A stretch of 64,000 bases of DNA from Simmondsia chinensis (Eukaryota; Streptophyta; Magnoliopsida; Caryophyllales; Simmondsiaceae). Of the stretch, positions 58,175-64,000 are shown piece after piece (the first letter of the stretch is position 1; every line of letters begins with the position of its first letter). The notes beneath the pieces are model-generated. The model saw nothing but the letters and a program-made list of their open reading frames with translations, made no database searches and was not told the DNA's origin. The position numbers were made by a program, and so were the translations under genes. The stretch is taken from contig JAGTTD010000001.1 in assembly GCA_018398585.1 (NCBI GenBank), positions 22,805,438-22,869,437 on the forward strand, given 5' to 3'.

Positions 58175-59400
58175 ATGCAAATTCAAAATGAAAACGAAAT
58201 AATCCCTTTAGATCCTAAAATCAAAAGGACACTTCGACGAATCAGGCAAACCAAAAGAACTGAAACAGTGGCTAATGAAAATAACGATAATGAAAGAACT
58301 TTAAAAGATTACGCTGTCCTAACTGTTGGAGGATGCACTTCTAGCATTCGATGTCCACCCATACAAGCAAACAATTTCGAAATAAAACCCGAGATAATAC
58401 AAATGCTTCAACAGACTGTTCAGTTTGGCGGTCTACCTAGTGAGGACCCGAACTTGCATATCACTAACTTCTTAGAGATATGTGACACGTTTAAGCATAA
58501 TGGTGTTAGTTGATGATGCCATTCGCCTAAGACTGCTCCCGTTCTCACTAAGAAACAAGGTTTAGGCATGGTTAATGTCATTATTTTCAGGTACCATCAC
58601 CACATGGGATCATTTGGCACAAAAATTGTTTGCTAAATATTTTCCACTAGCCAAATCCGCCAAAATGCGGAATGGCATTACCTCTTATACGCAATAAGAT
58701 ATGGAATCATTGTGTGATGCGTGGGAACGATATAAAGAGCTTTAAGAAGGTGCCCACACCATGGTTTACTAGTTTGGACGCAAGTACAAATGTTTTATAA
58801 TGGTTTGGCACCTAATACCTAAACAATGGTGGACGCGGCTGCTAGAGATGCCCTAAAAAACAAGACACCAAATGAAGCGTACAAGTTGCAAGAGGTAATC
58901 GCTACCAACAACTACGTGGGAACAACTGTTCGAACAACGCAAAGGAAACCTGCAGGTATTCACGAAGTAGATGCATTAACCACATTGTCCGCTCAAATTT
59001 CAATGATTCAGAAATAGTGAAGTAACATAGGTTTTAATGCCATACAATCTCATATGTGAACATGTAAGTTTTGTGGAGCAAAACATGCGAGCATAGATTG
59101 TCAGACCGGGAACCCCTTTGCCATAGCCTCTTCAGATCATAAGGAAGCCAATTTTGTTTCGAATTTTCAAAAATCACATCATAATCCCTACTCCAATACT
59201 TACAATCTTGGGTGGAGAAACCACCCTAATTTTTCATGGAGTAACCCAGGGATTCAAAAACAGCCCATTCATGCCTAACCAGAAAAGAAAACTGATATGG
59301 AAGATTTGTTCAGAAGTTCTATGCAAGAAACACAAACAAATCTTCGAAATCAAGAAGCTTCAATTAGAAACCTCGAGACCCAATCATTGAAAGGTTAAGG
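58175..59400 (+). pseudogene. Athila-3 gag, broken
   Basis: The first open frame, 58175-58513, has the Athila gag pattern N-F-E-I-K-P then G-G-L-P-S-E-D-P-N and I-C-D-T-F-K. Gag continues in other frames: A-K-Y-F-P at about 58630, M-E-S-L-C-D-A-W-E-R-Y-K at about 58700, and A-Y-K-L-Q-E at about 58880. A knuckle of form C-K-F-C-G-A-K-H-A-S-I-D-C lies at about 59065-59103, followed by N-F-S-W. There are several stops. Confidence 0.85.
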
Positions 59401-59639
59401 TTCCTTGCCTAGCAATGCAATCACTAACCCATAAGGGCATGTCCAAGCAACTGAATTAAGAAGTGGGAAAACTCTGAATGAACCAACTTAAGTAACCAAG
59501 ACTGCAGAAAACGAATAACCCCTGATTGACCAATTCACAGACACGAACCAAGAAATGGAAAATGAGGAAGGGACAAACATCTAAAACAAAGATGAATAAA
59601 GAAGGGTTGAACCTCAACCCTACAACCCGAAGATCTCAT

Positions 59640-60439
59640 TCCCTCAATGTTTGAATAGAACAAAAGCGAACGAACAATATGCAAAATTTTTGAAATTTAA
59701 AAAAAAATTACATGGTAATGTCCCTTTTGCTAACATGTTAGAATAGATGCCCAGACATGCAAAATTTGTGAAGGAACTCCTGTCTAATGAAAGGAAGTTG
59801 GGAGAATTTGAAACAGTGGCACTAACTGAAGAATGCAGTGCCATACTCCAAAAGAAGTTACCTTCCAAGCAAAAAGACCCAGGGAGTTTCACTATACCTT
59901 GCACCATCGGCACTATTAGCTTTGATAAAGTATTATGCAATTTAGGTGCAACTATAAATTTAATGCTTCTCTCTGAGTTCAGGAAGCTTGACCTAGGAGG
60001 GTGAAGCCCACTCCAGTATCTCTCCAACTTGTGGACAGATCAATCAAGTATCCTAGAGGTATGATTGAAGGCAGTGAAGGCTGATAAATTCGTCTTCCCA
60101 GCTGATTTCATAGTGCTTGATATGGAAGAGGATGATGAGATACCTCTTACTTTAGGCCGACCCTTCCTTACCATAGGAAAGACCCTGATAGATGTGCAAC
60201 AGGGAAACCTTAACTTGAGGGTGCAAGATGAACAGGTAACCTTTAATGTTTTTAATGCTATACAATTCTCAACTAACATGAATTCTTGTTTTGAGGTTGA
60301 TATTGTTGATGAGTTGGTAGCCGAGACATTCAGGGACACATTCCCTAAGTTAACCCCTAAGGCGTGTCTAACAAAGTTAAATACCTTAGACACGGAAAAT
60401 GAATTAACAAGGGAATGTTCCCAACACCTGGAAAGCTGA
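59640..60439 (+). pseudogene. Athila-3 protease region
   Basis: 59747-60004 carries the Athila protease block (P-G-S-F-T-I-P-C, then L-C-N-L-G-A-T-I-N-L-M). The catalytic Asp of the usual D-L-G-A is Asn here, so the enzyme would be dead. 60065-60439 continues with L-G-R-P-F-L. Confidence 0.82.
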
Positions 60440-60451
60440 AAACCTTTTGAT

Positions 60452-63010
60452 TTGCACCATGAAACAAGAGTGGAAGACATAAAAGCGAGTAAAACTCAGC
60501 AGAGAATGGAAGAAGATGAACCTCCAAATCTAGAGCTCAAGCCATTGCCACCTCATCTCAAGGATGCTTACCTTGGTAATTCTAACACTTATCCTGTTAT
60601 TATTAATGCTTCTTTAACTAATGTTGAACATGAAAGTTTTCTTAGAGTTCTAAGGGAGCATAAATCAGCAATCGGATGGAGCCTTTCAGGCATTAAGGGA
60701 ACTAGCCCTTCCTTATGCAAGCATAAGATTCTCATGGAAGATAGCTTCAAACCTACCGTGCAACCCCAACAACGGTTAAACCCTGCCATGAAAGAGGTGT
60801 TAAGGAAAAAAATTGTCAAGTTATTAGAAGGCGGGATCATTTATCCTATATCTGATAGTCCATGGGTAAGCCAAGTACAAGCAGTTCCAAAGAAAGGGGG
60901 AATAACCGTAGTAGAAAATATGAACAATGAGCTCATCCCTGCTAGGACCATCACAGGGTGGAGGGTGTGTATTGATTATTGAAAACCTAATGATTCTACC
61001 AGAAAAGACCATTTTCCCTTATCATTCATTGATCAAATGCTAGAAAAACTGGTGAGCCATTCGTATTATTGTTTCCTTGACAGTTATTTAGGATACAACC
61101 AAGTTGCCATAGCACCGGAAGATCAGGAGAGACCACTTTCACTTGTCCATATGGTACCTTTGCCAATAGGAGAAAGCCTTTTGGATTATGCAATGTTGCT
61201 GCAACTTTTCAACGATGTATGATGGCAATCTTTAGTGATATGGTGGAAAATTTCATAAAAGCGTTTATGGATGATTTTTTAGTCTTTAGGCCCTCATTTG
61301 ATGATTGTTTAGCTAACCTCGGCAGGGTTTTAGCTAACCCGATTGGACCTTACACTTTGAACTTATGTGCGATGCTAGTGACTGTGTAGTAGGGGCCGTG
61401 CTGGGGCAAAGAAGGAACAAAAAATTTCATGTAATTTGCTATGCTAGTAAGACTTTGAAGGACACACAGGTTAACTATGGTACAACTGAGAAAGAATTAC
61501 TGGCTGTTGTTTTTGCATTTGACAAATTTCGGTCCTACTTGCTAAATTCAAACATATTTGTTTACACTGATCATTTTGCTCTTAGATATGTTTTTACAAA
61601 ACAGAACACAAAATCGAGACTGATAAGATGGATTTTATTGCTTCAGGAATTCAATTTAGAAATCCGGGACAAAAAAGGAACGGAAAATGTTGTGGCAGAT
61701 CATTTATCACATCTTGAATGAGAGGACGAAAGTCCCTCCATCAACGAAAAATTCTCCGATGAATGTCTTATGATGGTAAGCGAAAATCCTAATTATCAAT
61801 GGTACACTGACATTGTTAACTATTTGGCTACATAGGAACTGCCCAAGGACATGACATATCAACAAAAGAAGAAGTTCTTCGCTGATTTAAAGTATTATTT
61901 TTGGGAAGAACCATTCTCAAAAAGGCATTGTGTAGTCCAAATCATTAGAAGATGTGCACTTGAGGAGAAAATGGAAGACATTCTATGCCATTGCTACTCT
62001 CTTGAAACTAGTGGCCATTGCGGTGGAACAAGAACTGCAGCTAAGATTTTACAATTGGGTTTTATTGGCCAACACTTTTTTAAAGATGCTTTCAAATTTC
62101 TTAGTAAATTTGATAGATGTCAAAGGACATGAAATATTTCCAAGAGACATGAAATGCCTTTCATGGGTCCTTTCCCTTCATCATTTTCTAACAGATTTAT
62201 TTTGGTTGCGGTAGATTATGTATCAAAGTGGGTTGAAGCAGCTGCTTTTCCTACCAATGATGCTAGAGCTGTGGTAAATTTTGGTAGAAAAAACGCCTTT
62301 TCTTGATTTAGAACTCCTAGAGCAATTATAAGTGATGGCGAAGAACACTTTCGTGACCGTCAACTTAAAGCTTTATTGAGTAAGTACGGAGTCTCACACC
62401 ATGCAAGTGCTCCATATCATCCTCAAACAAGTGGTCAAGTGGAAATTTCAAACCGAGAATTGAAAACTATTCCTGAAAAAATAGTTAGTGCTTCTAGAAA
62501 AGATTGGTTGAAAAAGTTGGATGATGCACTTTGGGCGTATAGAATAGCATTGAAAACACCAATCGGAATGCCTCCATCTCGATTCATTTATGGCAAGGCA
62601 TGTCATTTACCAGTAGAATTGGAACATAAAACATACTGGTCTTTGAAAATCTTGAACTTCAATTTAGAAGTTGCAAGAGAAAAAACGCTATTGCAAATCA
62701 ATGAGATGGAAGAGTTCAGGAATCAAGGTTACAAAAATGCTCGAATGTACAAGGACTGAACAAAAAGATGGCATACAAGCACATTCTGAACAGGGAATTC
62801 GTAGTGGGACAAAAAAGTTTTACTTTTTAACTCCCCATTACGATTTTTTCTAGGGAAATTGTCCTTCAGATTGTCAGGACCATTTGTTATAACACGTGTC
62901 TTTCCGTATGGCATAGTCGAGATTCAAGATGAGAAGGACGGCACATTCAAAGTTAACGGTTAGAGGCTGAAACCTTACATTGATGGAGAGCTCGAACCAT
63001 AGAAAGCCTC
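60452..63010 (+). pseudogene. Athila-3 RT, RNase H and integrase, broken
   Basis: RT from about 60760 (I-I-Y-P-I-S-D-S-P-W, then G-W-R-V-C-I-D-Y with a TGA directly after, 60981) through F-M-D-D-F (about 61264-61278). A deletion near 61335 joins RT to RNase H (61365-61721, C-D-A-S-D and A-D-H-L-S-H). Integrase: the His/Cys domain is damaged (61950-62130), part of the segment before the core is missing near 62135, the core has I-S-D-G-E-E-H-F (about 62330) and Q-V-E-I-S-N (about 62440), and the C-terminus runs to about 63010. Stops lie at about 62304, 62757 and 62851. Confidence 0.85.
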
Positions 63011-63091
63011 CATTCATCTCAATGACGTCAAATGATCCACTCAAAGGGTCGAGCTAACGACTATAAATTAAGCGCTTCTTGGGTGGCAACC

Positions 63092-64000
63092 TGATGCGTC
63101 TTGTATTTACGCATCTTTTAATTATTATTTTAATTATTTTGCACCTACTTAATTATAGTTCTACACTCATTTTGGCAATTTTTATGTTTAACAGGTTTGA
63201 AATTAAAGTTATGGAAATTGTCAAATTTGGATGAAAATAAGATAAATTCGATGCTCAAACAATTAAACCAAATCAATCGAAATTCGGGACAACAACGTAT
63301 AAGCTTGGCTCGCTTCGACCCGACCTGCACCGCTACAGTAACCCAAGCTCAATAGCTAAGCAGCCCAGTTCTCCCGTCATAAACCCATCGTCATCATTTT
63401 CAACGGCCCAACTACACTTACACCAGGTCCACCGCTATCTTCGATCTCTAGCTTTAGCCCAAATACAGGCCTAGGCCCAGAACTACAGCATCACTTCCGG
63501 TCCAACTCCGGCCCGATTCGAACTCTAGCCCCGACGCCAAACTCAAGCCCATCAACCACCCGACCAATCATCTCCACCTGCAGCATCATCTTCAACCACC
63601 GACCTCAGCCCGTCACGGCCCAAACGCTGCATCTCAGGTCCAAGCCCACACCAGTACACATAGGGTTCAATGAAAAGGCATAGTCGGTTTGGGGAGGGGA
63701 TATAAGTTCTCTTCTGGTGCTGAACAACGACCCTGTTTTTCTCTCTCTTTCTCTCAGCTCTCTCTCTCTCTCAGATTATTTTTTTTCTATTTTTTGTGAA
63801 ATTGGAACGAGAGCAAAATTAGCGTGAAGGCCGACATGAGTTCGTTCATCTCCTCCTTCACCGGATCATTCTTGATGGAGAGCTAACTTGTTCTCTAGGT
63901 TTAGATGAAATCTTAGCCTTTACTTTTGTTTACTTTTAATTCATGTTAATTTGATTGTTTACATGAATTGCTTGGTTGAGATAAATACTTTGAAGTATTA
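63092..64000 (+). repeat. Probable LTR of a further element (cut by window end)
   Basis: Starts TGATGCGTCTTG directly in Athila-3 post-pol sequence. The terminus holds an inverted repeat, GATGCGT then ACGCATC (63093-63115). A TATA-like GGATATAAG (63697-63705) is followed by a CT-rich tract (63741-63775), the layout of an LTR promoter and leader. The far end is outside the window, so element type and strand are uncertain. Confidence 0.4.

Larger units (their letters stand above)
56460..63091 (+). mobile_element. Athila-3: Athila-like element, 5' LTR to post-pol
   Basis: TGATAAGTCTAA starts its 5' LTR inside the copia-2 LTR. Primer site, leader, gag, protease, RT, RNase H and integrase follow in order, all decayed. 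The post-pol block GCGCTTCTTGGGTGG (63071-63085) is reached just before another LTR-like sequence cuts in at 63092. Its own 3' LTR lies outside the window or is lost. Confidence 0.83.

Overview
This window looks like repeat-rich nuclear DNA of a flowering plant, AT-rich and almost entirely transposable elements. I see no host gene, rRNA, tRNA gene or CRISPR array that I can support. The evidence for a plant is the element types: Ty3/gypsy elements of the Athila, Tekay and Reina-like kinds, Ty1/copia elements with long LTRs, and a CACTA (En/Spm-type) DNA transposon. I cannot name the species. Lineage names come from remembered protein motifs; no search was run.

Left block (1-10591). A decayed Ty3-type polyprotein remnant (1-1926) is followed by the 5' LTR of a copia element on the plus strand (copia-1, 1927-10122). 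That LTR is split by a minus-strand Tekay-type chromovirus copy (3595-9862). The Tekay copy has a poly(A)-like end and an 11-bp target duplication, so it looks like a LINE-style retrocopy and not a normal LTR integration.

Central block (10592-47971). A plus-strand Athila-like element (Athila-1) is the container. Its 5' LTR holds a Reina-like element D (11273-17061). Its interior holds a minus-strand Reina-like element E (19647-38975). The 5' LTR of E is in turn split by a minus-strand Athila-like element (Athila-2, 24858-38798). Athila-2 carries a gag-only element F (25392-28725) in its 3' LTR and a non-autonomous element G with unknown ORFs (30907-35681) in its interior. The downstream LTR of Athila-1 holds a CACTA element (40507-44375) and is shared with a third LTR (46572-47971) through a 1.1-kb internal remnant. 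Nesting reaches five levels.

Right block (47972-64000). An unassigned 0.66-kb stretch precedes a minus-strand copia element (copia-2, 48631-56459 and beyond). Its 3' LTR contains a solo Reina-like LTR with perfect duplications, and its 5' LTR is broken by a third Athila-like element (Athila-3, from 56460) with gag, protease, RT, RNase H and integrase remnants. Athila-3 is itself cut at 63092 by what looks like the LTR of another element running off the window.

All coding regions are broken by stops, frameshifts or deletions, so no element here is autonomous by its own sequence. The most interesting signal is a short palindrome with an invariant AGGA loop, 19-21 nt from the 3' LTR, next to the polypurine tract. 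It is present in every Ty3/gypsy element whose 3' end is visible (Tekay, D, E, F, G and three Athila ends), its stem changes in a base-paired way, and it is not seen in the copia element.
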